Shown: piece after piece, positions 46,063 to 57,235 of the stretch
Numbering within the stretch: the stretch's first letter is position 1
How the letters are laid out: each line of letters opens with the position of its first letter
Assembly: GCA_011109175.1 (NCBI GenBank)
Contig: RDEW01000046.1
Coordinates: 290,006-354,005 of the forward strand
Reading direction: 5' to 3'
Origin: Dicyema japonicum
Lineage: Eukaryota > Dicyemida > Rhombozoa > Dicyemidae
DNA length: 64,000 nt
The notes under the pieces: generated by a model
What the model was told of the DNA's origin: nothing
Database searches by the model: none
Seen by the model: only the letters and a program-made list of their open reading frames with translations
Made by a program: the position numbers and the translations under genes

Positions 46063-47956
46063 CTACAAATATACTAGAAAAATGACCTCTCCGAAATTAT
46101 TGACTAGAGTCGTCACAACTTTGTCTCCAACAGACAAGTGATTTCGGTTGTGCCAGACTATGTCATTCGGGTTATTTGGAGTGATCCCTTCTCACGATCC
46201 TCACTTTAGTTCCGGCCTTAAGAATATAGCCTTTGAAAGTGTAGTTGCTCTCTTCCCGTCCATCAACGCTTTGAAAGATTCTCCATCCATCAAAATTTTC
46301 GTCCTTATTGATTACCGTAAGCAAAACTCTCATTGGATTTAAATTTTCAATGACAATGTAAGATCCCTCAACATCGCACGAACTTATTGCAATCGACCCC
46401 TTACTGCTTTTCTGGTAGGTCGATCGCCTTGTGGGGGTTGGTTCTTCTGCAAAATTTAAATAAAAATTACTAATTTTATAGTCTAATCTCATATGTTTGT
46501 CATTTTCACTACAATTTGATGACCAGTTCTCCTCGTGTTCTATTAGTCTTCGGTAGGCAAGAATTTCCATTTTAAGGGACATGTTGTCGTCAGTTATAGT
46601 TTGTAACTGAGAAAGGGTCTGCTCCATCATTCTTCTCATTTCTTCTGTTTCCATACTTTTTTCTATCAACATTTTCTCAAAGTCACATCTGATTTGATTG
46701 ATGTCCTCCATTAGCTCATTATTCTTCACTTTAAGCATCGCATTCTATGAGTCATTAGATTATAAACTTCTTGGTCTCTTTGCCCGATTTTGTCCTTAAG
46801 ATCCACATTACAGGAATTCATGGAGTGGAACTGTTCTTTAATATGACTAGATTCTAGTATATCCACATTTTTTCCATACTGGACATCTTGGATCTTAAAA
46901 TAAAGCTTAGATCCGGACAGTTAAGTTATATAGGGATTCCATTTCATCCCTGATCCGAGACAGGCGGTTTTCGTATTCAGACTGAATTTCCGTGATGCAG
47001 TTTGAGAACTCGTTGGACCACCACTCGCGGCATTCTCCAATTGGATTGTGCTTTATTGCTTCGTTAATTTGTTTATTTTCCTAAAAAGTCAATTCCTGTA
47101 CTTTTAAGTAAAAATCTTTCAGAAATTCGATTTCTTCTTTGATGGAGTGATATTTATTTTGGAGATCAATTTTGTTTAAGGTCTCATTGGAAAGTTCCTA
47201 TAATTTTAGCAAAAACAGAACTGATTTTACGCGAATCAAATCTGTCCTTAGTTTGTCAAAAATAGTTTTGAATTTCTTTTTTTCTTCTATTGAACTCTTG
47301 TTCTGAAATCTCAGAAGGGATATTTCTTTCTCAAACTTTGAGATCTTGACGTTTTGATTTTCAATTTGATTTCTGAGTGTTTTTTCGGCATCCATGAGGT
47401 CCTCATATCTAATAATAAATTGTGTAATTAATTATAATCGCAAATTATTTATCTTATCTACTACTAATTTAGTGAGGTCACACGTTTTATGCATTTCAGC
47501 TAAATTGTTGCCTTCTGCCTTATTTTTCTGTATCTCTCTATTTTTTTCTTCTTCAGCCACAGCAATCAACAATTTCAGTTGATTAAGTTCGGCAATGTAC
47601 ATTTCTTTGATTTGACTCTCTTCTCTACCAATTTTTTCTTTCATTTTGTCCAATTCCTGACTGATTTTCTTATTCTCGGCCTCGTTGTATCTCGACTTTT
47701 CAATATAGTGGGCAAGACGACTGTTGAGTTCTTTCATTTCTGATTTTTCTTGAATTCTTGAACTTTTATACACTTCCACGTCTGTGGTTTTAGCTGGTTT
47801 CTGGGACATCCCCAGACAGTGTTCCATGGTTCTCGTAGAAATGGAGTGCCCAGAAACAAGTCCCTTGCTCTGTAAACATGACTTGAAGGTGCTATTTTGC
47901 CGATTTTTAGCTTTTGGTTGAAATTTTTCGCTTAAAACTGTTTTCTTTGCTGACAT
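46063..47956 (-). CDS. LMN: Nuclear lamin (intermediate filament)
   Basis: Forms the lamina under the nuclear envelope. After a head, coil 1A starts with 'RIQEKSEMKELNSRLAHYIE', the rod initiation motif. Long heptad coiled coil follows, and the rod ends 'MSLKMEILAYRRLIEHEE' (consensus EYQ.LLD.K..LD.EI..YR.LLE.EE). An Ig-like lamin tail follows ('GSYIVIENLNPMRV', 'DGWRIFQSVDGR', 'YTFKGYILKAGTKVRI'). Six introns of 21-33 nt, one with GC..AG ends (47409-47441). In frame the protein stops at 46172 (541 aa) in mid-tail. Skipping one base in a GGG run near 46190 restores 'NPNDIVWHNRN' and 'GDKVVTTLVNNFGEVIF' and ends at 46063 (577 aa). No CaaX box is present. The ATG at 47956 is chosen over an upstream TTG. 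Confidence 0.88.
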
Positions 47957-49190
47957 GAACAAAAATCAGAAATAATGATGCTTATAAATCTAAATCTTGT
48001 CGTAGTTATTAGATTGCTGTCACCTGAACAATTTGATAAACACACATTTGATTAAAAACTAATTACTCACAATAATGGTTTATCTCGAAATTCCGAAACA
48101 AAATTTTTACAATAATTTCCGACTATTTGGTTGCATAAAAAATGAATAAAAAACTCAGTCTACCAGTAAGCGAACAAGAGTGTCTCCAATAAAAAGTATG
48201 AACCAATAATCAAAATTATATTAAGAGAAAGCCATGGATATTGGGTGATCAGCCTCTCTCCAAATAGACTCTATCTTCAATCGGTGTTCATCCCAAGATA
48301 GCTCATACTCTCTGTATGTTTGCTTAGATCATGATGGAACCGGAAAACGTCTTTAGAGAGTTAGTATATGTAAATTGGAAGTATTTGATATTCCGAAAAT
48401 TGGATTTCTGAATCGGAAAAAATATAAAAGTAATCCTCTTGCCGAATCTGTTTACAAAAAAAACATGTCTTTGATTGAATGCCTTTACTTATTACTTGGC
48501 CTCGTCTTCTGCTCAGGAAGTTTATAAAGTTTTATATTCAGGAAAATGTAAAATGCGTTTTTAAACTGTTTTCCTTGAAAGAGTCGAACTTTTTTCGACT
48601 AATTCCAAAACAGATCTTTGATGTTGCATTATTGAATCTTTCAGAAATATAGAAGTAAAACGATTGGTCCGAAAGCCAGGCTGAAATTTTGATAATAGAA
48701 TAATGTTTTAGATTCGTTCAATCTAAAGAGGGAACATAAAATGGAAATTGGACAATGGGAGGATGGCTTGTTAGATTTGTTCGACCTTAGAGTTCACATT
48801 TCTGAAATGACTTTTGAAGTGATTAATTTTAATGCCGTAAACTGATGTGATGATAGAATCAGGCCCCTTAAGCTTTCAAGTCGATACGATCGAACTTAAG
48901 ATATGCACTGTCATAAGACTCCATTTAGACAAAAGACTCCATTAAATTAATTCGTTTTGAAAAATTATTTTTTTGGAAAAATAATTAAAAAAATTTTTGA
49001 ACATCTCGGAACCCTAGAATATTTCGCGGATCCCAGGTTGGGAAACAAATCTGTGTAGCCATCCTTTACTAAATTCAAGACCATCGATTCCAAGCTATTT
49101 ACAAATACTTTGGAATGGTTGACCTCATAACTAATTGGTGCTCGCAAAACTTCAAAAACTGCTATTTAACATTAACAAACTTTATTAACA
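47957..49190. other. Intergenic, no gene recognised
   Basis: AT-rich with one minus frame (48965-49147) of no known family. Nothing else is supportable. Confidence 0.45.
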
Positions 49191-49199
49191 AAGGAAATT

Positions 49200-49600
49200 A
49201 AAGAGGCTGTTCTCACCACAAGTCCTGCCATAGATTGGACTCTCCTTTGCACCCTCAGACACCTCTTATGGTTTATTCTGTGCTGCGACATACGAGTCAA
49301 TGATGACATTTCATTTTAGGAAGTTTGCCATCCTTTTCTCTGCTGCATCTCTGATCGACATTAATAAAAAATCTTCATCTAACTTTTTGTCGAGCTTTTG
49401 CGCAGGGCAATCTTGATCCCTGCTCTCCTCGATTTTCAAGAAGCAAGATAAAACGCTCCTTATATCCAGTGTAAAACCATCCTTCTAGTCCATAGAGGAG
49501 TGGTGGAATGATCGTACGTGAAAATAAATAAATAAAAACATATCCGTTTCGAGTCTCAATTTCCTCATACACAAGATCGCATGGTGTGCTTTTTTCCTTC
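49200..49600 (-). mobile_element. LINE thumb-region fragment
   Basis: Minus frame 'YLFSRTIIPPLLYGLEGWFY' (49375-49572), as in RT C-terminal regions of jockey-like LINEs. Short and degenerate. Confidence 0.5.
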
Positions 49601-49640
49601 AGAGTTTAGAATCACAATGTAATCCAGTTATCTCAATGTT

Positions 49641-49755
49641 CCGATACTTCAATCTCAGTATTGAGCTGTTCCGAGATACTTCAGATACTTCAGGGATCTC
49701 AGTATTGAGCTGTTCCGAGATACTTCGGATATTTCAGGGATCTCAGTATTGATTC
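49641..49755 (+). repeat. 44-bp tandem repeat, 2.5 copies
   Basis: TCTCAGTATTGAGCTGTTCC begins at 49653 and 49697; the third unit starts at 49741. The period is exactly 44 bp and copies are almost identical. It lies 5' of a LINE RT fragment on the same strand. Confidence 0.9.
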
Positions 49756-49859
49756 CGCATAGGAACCCTTGCTGATTTCCTTTTCCATTTAGACCGAAAA
49801 ACTTAGATTTTTCTTCTGACAGTTTTAATAATTGGAGACCGCACTAGTCCTTTATCTCT

Positions 49860-50275
49860 TCCATATACACATTAATCAAAATGTTTCTGAATGTCATATG
49901 TCTCGACATTTCAAAAGCATTTGACAGTGTTAACCACAGAGCCATAATCTGGCAGTTATCTCGGACGGGAAGCCCGAAGGAACAAGTGAATTTGGTGAAA
50001 GTTTACCTAGAAGGAAGAAACTCCCATGTTAAATGCGAACGATTTTTTAAAAATATGATATTATTAAAGAGAGGAGTTCCACAAGGATCAATTTCGAGCC
50101 CTCTATTATTTAATGTTATAATGGCCGGTTTCCTGTCTTCGAGGTCACCAACTACGAGATTTCTGATATACGCACACGACATTCTACTGTCTGACGTGTC
50201 GAGATCGAGTATGATCTCGGAGAGGAGACTTAATGTATATATGGAAGAGATAAAAAACCTCTCTTAATAATAATA
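49860..50275 (+). mobile_element. LINE reverse-transcriptase palm, open but mutated at the catalytic site
   Basis: One uninterrupted 128-codon frame: 'VICLDISKAFDSVNHRAIIW', 'KRGVPQGSISSPLLFNVIM' and 'RFLIYAHDILLSDV'. The YADD box reads YAHD, which removes one metal-binding Asp. Otherwise unusually well kept. The related piece at 63270-63475 shows the 'VYMEEI' segment. Confidence 0.85.
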
Positions 50276-50527
50276 ACACTTTTATTAAAGACCAAGACTA
50301 ATTCACCCTAAGACATTTGTCCATACCACGTCAAACGCGTTTTTAGACAAAATTAAAAAATTCGTTTTTGGGCGATATCTTCCAAATTGGGGTTGGGATT
50401 TTTTATTATTGATTTTTTACTTTTTATAGAAAGAACGAATGTATTATTGTAAAGTAAAAATAGATAAATATTTTTAAATTTATTTTTATTGGAACCAAAA
50501 CCACCGTAATAGGCAGAATGAAAACAT

Positions 50528-50770
50528 TTAGGTGATCCTGGCCTCCCTCAGCAGTCTTTGCATGCTCGACTTGAAGGATGTGTCATCCAGGGGAACTCCT
50601 CTAAATGATTGTTGACTAATGGTCCTTTTTGGATATAATTTAGGATTATATCTGCGCCACCAGAGATGGTGAACCACATGACGCACGCTAACAATTAAAG
50701 CTCCCTGCAACAAAAAGGAAGAGGAGGAACAGAAGAAACAAACAAAAAATCTTCATTTAATTAAATTAAA
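50528..50770 (-). mobile_element. LINE-A 3' terminus plus R1-like sequence
   Basis: Minus frame '..TSFKSSMQRLLREARIT' with a TAA at 50528-50530. Upstream, 'VSVRHVVHHLWWRRYNPKLY' overlaps the third R1 copy (50590-50740). Confidence 0.7.
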
Positions 50771-50959
50771 TAACTAACATTTTTACAAGGCTACCATGAA
50801 TTATAAAGAAGCATGAAATAAATTTCTTCGAGATGAGTTCAGTCATTAATTACAAGCAATGTCTTAAATATGACAAATCTATCGAATATTTGAAAAACTG
50901 AGAACTATTTCAGCACTCCTACAATCAAAACAAAAATACAAGTAACATACATTACTAAC

Positions 50960-51480
50960 TAATAGAGTCAGTGATTGTTGCATCACTGAAATTGATATTA
51001 CCAGATGTTGTGGGTCTCATCGAAAAGCATAAAACAATTCCACTCAGCAATGATTCCATTCGTCTAAGAATCGACCAAATGAGAATAATTATTGAGTTGG
51101 TTTTTTTTTCAAACTTAATGAGGTTAGTAAATTAAGACCACTTTTAGGTATTAAGGATATCATGTAGATGCTAAAAGAATAACAAAATATTTTATTATTT
51201 TCATAAAATAAAATTTGTCACTTTGCTGGATTCGAAAAAGTTGCAAGATTATGATTTTGGATATTCGAAGATTATAGATCAGTTGCCAAAATTTTGCAAT
51301 TCCATCTTTCAGATAATCTTTTACTTTCCTATTTCATATCTTGTTGAGAGAGAATACAGCCCACTTGTTTAATGAAAAGTAAGCGAAATAAATTGAAAGT
51401 TTGTGAGGCGATATTTGACTTTAAGAAAAAAGTGAGCAAATGGGTCATATAGCGACTGCCTGGCTATTCCCTCTCAGGAT
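50960..51480 (+). pseudogene. hAT-family (ZBED5-like) remnant, internally deleted
   Basis: Plus 'SVIVASLKLILPDVVGLIEK' and 'HKTIPLSNDSIRLRIDQM' (the 'SLSNNTIKRRI' block of ZBED5-like proteins) is followed after a deletion by 'MKSKRNKLKVCEAIFD' from the C-terminal dimerisation end. Stops and frame changes. Confidence 0.55.
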
Positions 51481-51525
51481 GGCGAGTGAGATTCTTCATA
51501 TTAATGGCTTGTTTAATATCATTTT

Positions 51526-51609
51526 AATTGTAGCGAGTTGATGCTCTTTTGACAGTGACCAGTTTGCCTTAACTCATGGCTGTCAAAATAACCCCAACTC
51601 GCAACAATT
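51526..51609. repeat. Imperfect 84-bp hairpin (about 30-nt arms)
   Basis: The left arm AATTGTAGCGAGTTG..TTTTGACAG pairs with the right arm CTGTCAAAATAACCCCAACT followed by CGCAACAATT, with about five mismatches in 30 and a loop of about 24 nt. Confidence 0.8.
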
Positions 51610-52150
51610 AACACAAACAGCTGAGGACATTTAGGCAGAGTAATCAGTACAAATTAACTCATTTGTCTATATAAGGAATTAAGCCGTTTCTCTTACGTTT
51701 TCTGGCTTCGATTACCATCGAGAAACCCCAATAATTAGCTAAGTGATCTTTAAAATCACAATTTACACACTTTTGTACTTCAGTCACATTGACTTTACAT
51801 TATGCCATAGAGTGAGGGTCCGACCACAGTAAACACTTCGCTTGATTCTTACAAAGACGAGTTATGTGTCTGAAATCTTAGCATCCGTAACATTGGAATT
51901 TGGCTTCCTGTACGACCCCGCACTACTTTTGAGAAACCAATTTAACAAGACATTGAGCTTCTGTCAAACATTACCACTTTCACTAATGGTAATTCATTTT
52001 TAACAAAACTCTCAATCGTTAGCTTTCTCGATAGTTTCACAGTAGGAAAACTTTCAAATTCTGAATTTTCCACCCATAAAGGGACGTTTCTTAACAAGAC
52101 TGCAACAAGATTTCTAATCCGAATGAATGGCCTCCTTTACCGAAAGGATT
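51610..52150 (+). mobile_element. LTR-retrotransposon-like remnant (possible)
   Basis: A TATA-like TCTATATAAGG at 51668 is followed, at 52060-52180, by frames reading 'STHKGTFLNKTATRFLIRMN' and 'GLLYRKDFL', reminiscent of the N-terminal integrase zinc-binding region of Ty3- or BEL-type elements. No LTR pair was found. Confidence 0.4.
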
Positions 52151-52164
52151 TTCTTTATCAAGGA

Positions 52165-52372
52165 CGACTTGAAAATCTCCTCGATTGCGGATTGTTTCAA
52201 TGAGGAGGATCGTAAAATCTGCATTGCTCACGAAGGACTTGCATACGTCATCGTTGGTCAGATAAATTGTTCATAAATCGTGGCAAGGCCACCAGTTTGG
52301 TCTCTAAGTGTTTTTGAGAGCACTTTTAAAATTCTCATTTTCTTTAGAGCAGAAGTTACTTTTTTTGTTTTT
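52165..52372 (-). mobile_element. LINE-A fragment, close paralogue of 25650-25850
   Basis: Over about 200 bp it differs from 25650-25855 by only scattered bases (for example CTCCTCGATTGCGGAT, GTTTGGTCTCTAAGTG). It is inserted in the LTR-like remnant. Young relative to other pieces. Confidence 0.8.
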
Positions 52373-52494
52373 TTGCGGTTGCATTCTTGTTGCAACCATT
52401 TTATTCGCAGGTTACTAGGCGATCCGATTAAAAGTTTAATTTACTTATAAAAAATTAAGCCAACAATGTTATTTGTTAAATAAAATGTTGTTAG

Positions 52495-55400
52495 TTACAT
52501 ATCACTAGATCCACCAAATAGGGAAAACGAAAAAGAAACATAATCCAACGGGTTAGCTTCCATTGTCGGTTGTGAGTAAGGTTGCATATTCCTTATGCAG
52601 TACTCAGCAAATTCATGTTCCAGGTTATCACGGAGTAATTGTGAGGTGATATAAGGCTATATTTTACGAGGAACCGTACCTTTCCATTGGCCAAAATACG
52701 GAAACAACTGGTTATGTTTCCCACGGTTTCATGGGACTCGTTTATCTCATTCATAAATTCAAGATACGCGGTAAAAGTGATCGATCCTGTGTTATTTTTG
52801 TCAAGTCGCTTCATCAGTTCATAAAACGCCTCGTCCTTAAAGTAAATCCCCAATCTTACGTTTTCAACAGTCGCAGAATCATAACCCAGAGATACGAGAC
52901 AGTTTCTGAATTCCTCCGGGTCCAATTTGTGGTCATTATCCTTGTCAAAGTGAGCAAATGACGTCTGGTAATTCGAAATGTTCTCCTGTGATATCCCCGT
53001 CGACTCCATTCGAGCCAATTTCTGTTGTTCTACTTCAATGTAGACCGAGGATATATAAGACCGCAGTTTTTCATAGTCAATCTTCAGTTTCTGGACGCTG
53101 TAGCCAAGATTTCGAGTGTCAAACACCTTCGCATCCACCACCTTCTGGTATTTAGCTTCGAGGAGTGCAAGGGTGGGTTCAAATTCGGCTACTTTGACCT
53201 CGCATTTGACTAGATACTCCAATTCTGCTTCCAAGGTCTCCGAATTGATTGACTGAATCTCCTTGATATCCTTCGCCATCTTTCTGATCCAATTATTGGC
53301 CTCTATCGACGAGTTTCTAAAGTTCTCCTTAACGACATTGATCTTAGAGTCACCACATAACAAACATGTCTTTGATTTTTGGCCTCATCCTCGAGTTCTT
53401 TCAGCCTCACTACTCTCATCTTATTCATCTTATTCCATGCCGCCATGACGGACTAATATGTCAAAAAATGGGGTACATCAATACTCACAACAGAGTAAAC
53501 AGTCTCCTTCTGTTTGGGGAGGTCGGTACCCTCACAGCATCGCCCAATTTCAGTGGCCAACAAGCGGATCTGCTCAAGTCTGGCTTCAGCCGAAGGTAGA
53601 GTTTCCGCGAATTCTTTATTTGAAACAATCATTTGATTAGCGTCGGATTCGCAGTTTATAATGTTAATGTTCTCGAAATCATCATTTACGGAATCCAACC
53701 ATTTCTTGAAGGCCTACAAAACTGTTGAAGGCAATCAACCGTGACTCTGACAGCATATTCAAGCTGTATAGTATCAACTTTCTCCAAAACAGCACGATAT
53801 TTCTGCAAGCAGTTACAACGGGGGAAACCTCGATCCTATTAATAATACCAAGACAAGTGCTAGACAGATCTGCATGTTTATCAACCAATTCCTTCTCCCG
53901 CTTATTAATGTTGTCCACATCGTAATAGTTCTGCTTTCTGCTAATAATGATTTGCTATCAACCGAAAAAATGCAGCAATTTCGGAAATATCAGAAAATGA
54001 ATCATTCTCGGGATCCTCAATGGAAAGGTCGTCTCTGACCGTGAACGCCATATTAAGCATCGGCTGCGGTTGCAAACCAAAATATACCTTAATATCGCCC
54101 AATTTTACTGAATTTGGGTTTATTGCGGGGAGCTCCGACTTCTTTTCGTTCAGCCAGTTTTCGTATGAGGCACAACGTTTGTAAAACTTGTTTAATAACT
54201 GGGAGAAGAATCGCAGTCTAAATATTTATATGATCACTACGTTTCTATAAGCTTGAATATCCACTCTTCGAAGCCTTCCTCAGCAATGTCCAGTTTGGCC
54301 CACTCCCTTTCGATATCCTATAATTTCTGAAGAAGAAAACCGAGATAAGCTGTCCTTCCTTGGAATAAAGCAAGGCCTTCCTGAAAGTTTAAGTCGTGTT
54401 TGCAGGCAGTTATAGATATTCTCCAACTCGATCTTCTCTCCATAGTAAGATGGTTTCTCAGTGAGTCCATAGTTGTGGTAAGCATTTAGTATTTTATAAG
54501 CATTGTTCAACGAATTTTCCACAGGGCGACTGTTCAGCCATTTTACAGTCGATTTAATCCATTCCAATAACTTCAATGAACCGGCAAATAAACCCTTGTG
54601 CTCAGACCTTCGTAGTTTTCCATCAAATTTTCGCTTTCCTGGTTCACCTTCAAAGCCTGACATATAGTCTCCGCAGCTTTCACCGCCTACCGTAAAAATG
54701 TCTCCGACCTTCTGGTCTGAAGTAAAACGGTGGTAGAAAGTGGAAACGTAAGCCATGACTGATAATTCGTCAGCCATTCCAGGTTGGAGAAGATCTCATA
54801 ACAGAATAAAACCAACCTTCAGTGTCCAGCATCTTTGGGATGTCCAGGTGTTTCTCAGCCACGGCAAAGGCGTCGTTGAGGTTATTTCTGGGATACATTC
54901 TCTAACATATAATCAAATCAAACATCATATTTTTGTATATCTATCAAATCTGGTCTGTGACGGTGGATTAGAGCTCCAAAGGCCATTCCGTCCTTAAAAC
55001 TAGGAATAAAGGAGAGAGATAAGCCTCGTGTGGAAGTTCTGGATGTCGACTCCTCGGTAGCCTGCGGTCTTCCGCTGAGTCCATAACAAAAGTCCCTCCT
55101 TGGCGGACCGTTCTAAAGTATGAGGTGGAAATACCTTCAATGTGGATATTTTGGATGGCAAATCGCAGAATTATGGTCCAGATCATACCCAGAGTCATTT
55201 TTATGTTTCCATCCACGATTTCTGCGGTGGAATAATAAACTCAACCTTCTGCGCCGATCGATGCGAGTCTGACGCCTTTGGTTTCAATAAAATTCAATGC
55301 TATATTTAAATTTGCAATTTTGTGGAATCTCATAGTCTTGGTCTCTGGTCTCGGAAGACTTTCATTCGAAATGACTTCAAGTAATTTTATCAGTAGAAGG

Positions 55401-55576
55401 CCGTCCATAAAATCCTTATCAAAAGCCTCAACTTTCATATCTACTTTCTTCAAATGAGAATTGCACCACTCAGTGAAAGCCTGGATGAATATAATCGAGA
55501 TTACCCTTATTTGCTGTCTCTCCCATGAAGGATCCAGCACACTTTCTCTATCCCAAGTTTCATTATTAGAGTCCAT
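52495..55576 (-). CDS. ACTN: Alpha-actinin
   Basis: Actin cross-linker. Fourteen introns of 22-26 nt leave about 917 aa. Order: CH1 ('[20 protein letters not shown]'), CH2 ('[20 protein letters not shown]', '[20 protein letters not shown]', '[20 protein letters not shown]'), a neck, four spectrin repeats, EF-hands ('[20 protein letters not shown]', '[20 protein letters not shown]') and the C-lobe ('[17 protein letters not shown]'). In EF1 the loop [12 protein letters not shown] keeps most Ca ligands, so calcium-sensitive bundling is possible. The intron at 55000-55024 is GC..AG. Near 54305-54330, between CH2-distal spectrin exons, every splice choice is one base out of frame: a consensus error or a real frameshift. 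An acceptor-like TTTTACAG lies 8 nt before the ATG. Confidence 0.93.
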
Positions 55577-56105
55577 TCAAGGCCTGTAAAAGTTCAAATT
55601 TATTTTATTTATGATTAGTGATATAATATATTATTAATTTATATAATTTATAGAATATAAAATAACATATTAATTTTACCGACTGTTGACTCCAAATTTA
55701 TAATTATAAATTATATTTCAAGTCACTAAATCACCTTGAATTTCTAAAAATTGATATCCAAGATCTAAGTAAACTAAATTTTCTAGTTCTGCTTGTGGGT
55801 TTCATAAATCTAGTCATTAGTGGTTTTGAGAGATTCTTGTGAAGAATTTACATTTATAGTGATTAAAATCGTGCTCATGCTATAGTGGCTTTCAGATTCA
55901 TTATTGAGCGCATTATGGATAAACCATTATTCTAAATTGCAAGATTAAAAGTAAATGAGCATAATAATGCCTACAAATATTGAGAGATCGATGATAATCA
56001 AAGATAGTACGCCATTTTCAATGGTAACCGTACTAATCACTATTGATTATCAAAAAAATATTAAATTATATTAAAAATTATTAAGAACGTCTGCTTGTGC
56101 CGACC
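55577..56105. other. AT-rich spacer upstream of alpha-actinin
   Basis: No gene or repeat is supportable. Confidence 0.5.
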
Positions 56106-56109
56106 AAAT

Positions 56110-56240
56110 CCATCCTCCGATAGTCTATTGAAGACTTCCGAAGAGAAGTGAAGAAGTAGGTCCGCCCTCTTTTATTTTCATCACATCTTCTCTATATTCT
56201 TCGGCGGAAGAGTGGTAATCTTCACTAGGCAATCACAAAT
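56110..56240 (+). repeat. 5' region of the 2A-bearing LINE, second copy
   Basis: TTCCGAAGAGAAGTGAAGAA, TTATTTTCATCACATCTTC and the following GGAAGAGT match 58015-58115. It is truncated. Confidence 0.55.
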
Positions 56241-56284
56241 ATAATAATTTAAGCCATGAAAACCGCAGTAATTTATCAAAATAT

Positions 56285-57060
56285 TTTCAGTTTCTATTAT
56301 TTATTTAATAACCCCGAAAAGATAACACCAAGAAAGAAGGAGTAAACCAACTAATTAAGTGATCCTGGTACGCCTCAACAGGATCGAGAGGTTTTACTAT
56401 GTTCCTCCAGAGTACCCACGGCTTTCCTGTATAGACGACGATCATCTTTCACTAGAGTTTGAAGAGGGGTGGGTTTTTCCTCAAATTACGTGTATTTGAG
56501 GCTTCTAGCCTTGAATGGAAGAAACGACTTGTTTCTTGATCACACAGACCGATGAAGCCGGAGCCGTTATTTTTGATTGCGGCGTGGTCAAGCATTGGGG
56601 GAAAAGATCGGGGGTAGATTTGTTGACATGCAAGTTTGCCTACTAGGGAGTTGATCTTGTATGAATTGGATATTGAAGCTCCATAGGCCCATGAGGCACA
56701 AGCAAACTCTACCGTCGGTTTTAGAAGTTGATTGTACAAGACGACAGCGCATTCCCGTGACGGCCTGGACTTCAAAAGGTCGCTTACCTATTAATGCCGC
56801 ATTGAATAATGTCATTCAGGCGAACCCTCGAGGTACAGGCTTCCCAGCTCAACTGGAGCTTGTTGGACTGGATCGTAGAGATTGCAAGAAGCCAGACGGA
56901 ATGACTCTTTTCCCACATTCACACGGAAGATAATTGGTCTGAGATTTAACCTGTGTGGATACTTTCTCCACTTCGCTTCTTCTGAGATCAATCAGAAACC
57001 TGGATATTCGGCCAATGCAGCTAAATCGGTCAAGATCTAAAGTACTCGGCCATTGGAGAC
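56285..57060 (-). mobile_element. LINE-A 3' half
   Basis: Minus frames: 'LYNQLLKPTVEFACASWAYG' and 'MLDHAAIKNNGSGFIGLCDQ' (56452-56775), ending '..LSILLRRTRIT' at a TAA at 56355-56357. A UTR and the 'AATAACCCCG' tail end follow. The upstream thumb (56830-57010) is out of frame. Confidence 0.75.
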
Positions 57061-57064
57061 TGAT

Positions 57065-57235
57065 TTACACCAGTGGCCATAGAAACGTCGGGAGCCTTAG
57101 GATCCCTCACTGCGGGTTTTCTGAAAGAAATAGGAGGGAAACTAGCGAGCCGAAAAAAAACCCCGCGAATCGTTCTGGCTAAGGTAACGAGTCGGGATTG
57201 CCGAATTACGTGGAAAAGTATATGTAATTTTTATT
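57065..57235 (+). mobile_element. LINE-E 3' terminus
   Basis: Plus frame 'ETSGALGSLTAGFLKEIGGK' and 'TPRIVLAKVTSRDCRITWK', the C-terminal 'ETxGxxG..FLxExG' and 'PRxxxFL.QRxSxAI' block of this family. Confidence 0.65.

Noticed and set aside
52593-55576. Alpha-actinin pieces as separate small genes
   Set aside because: They join in order through 14 short introns into one normal-length protein.
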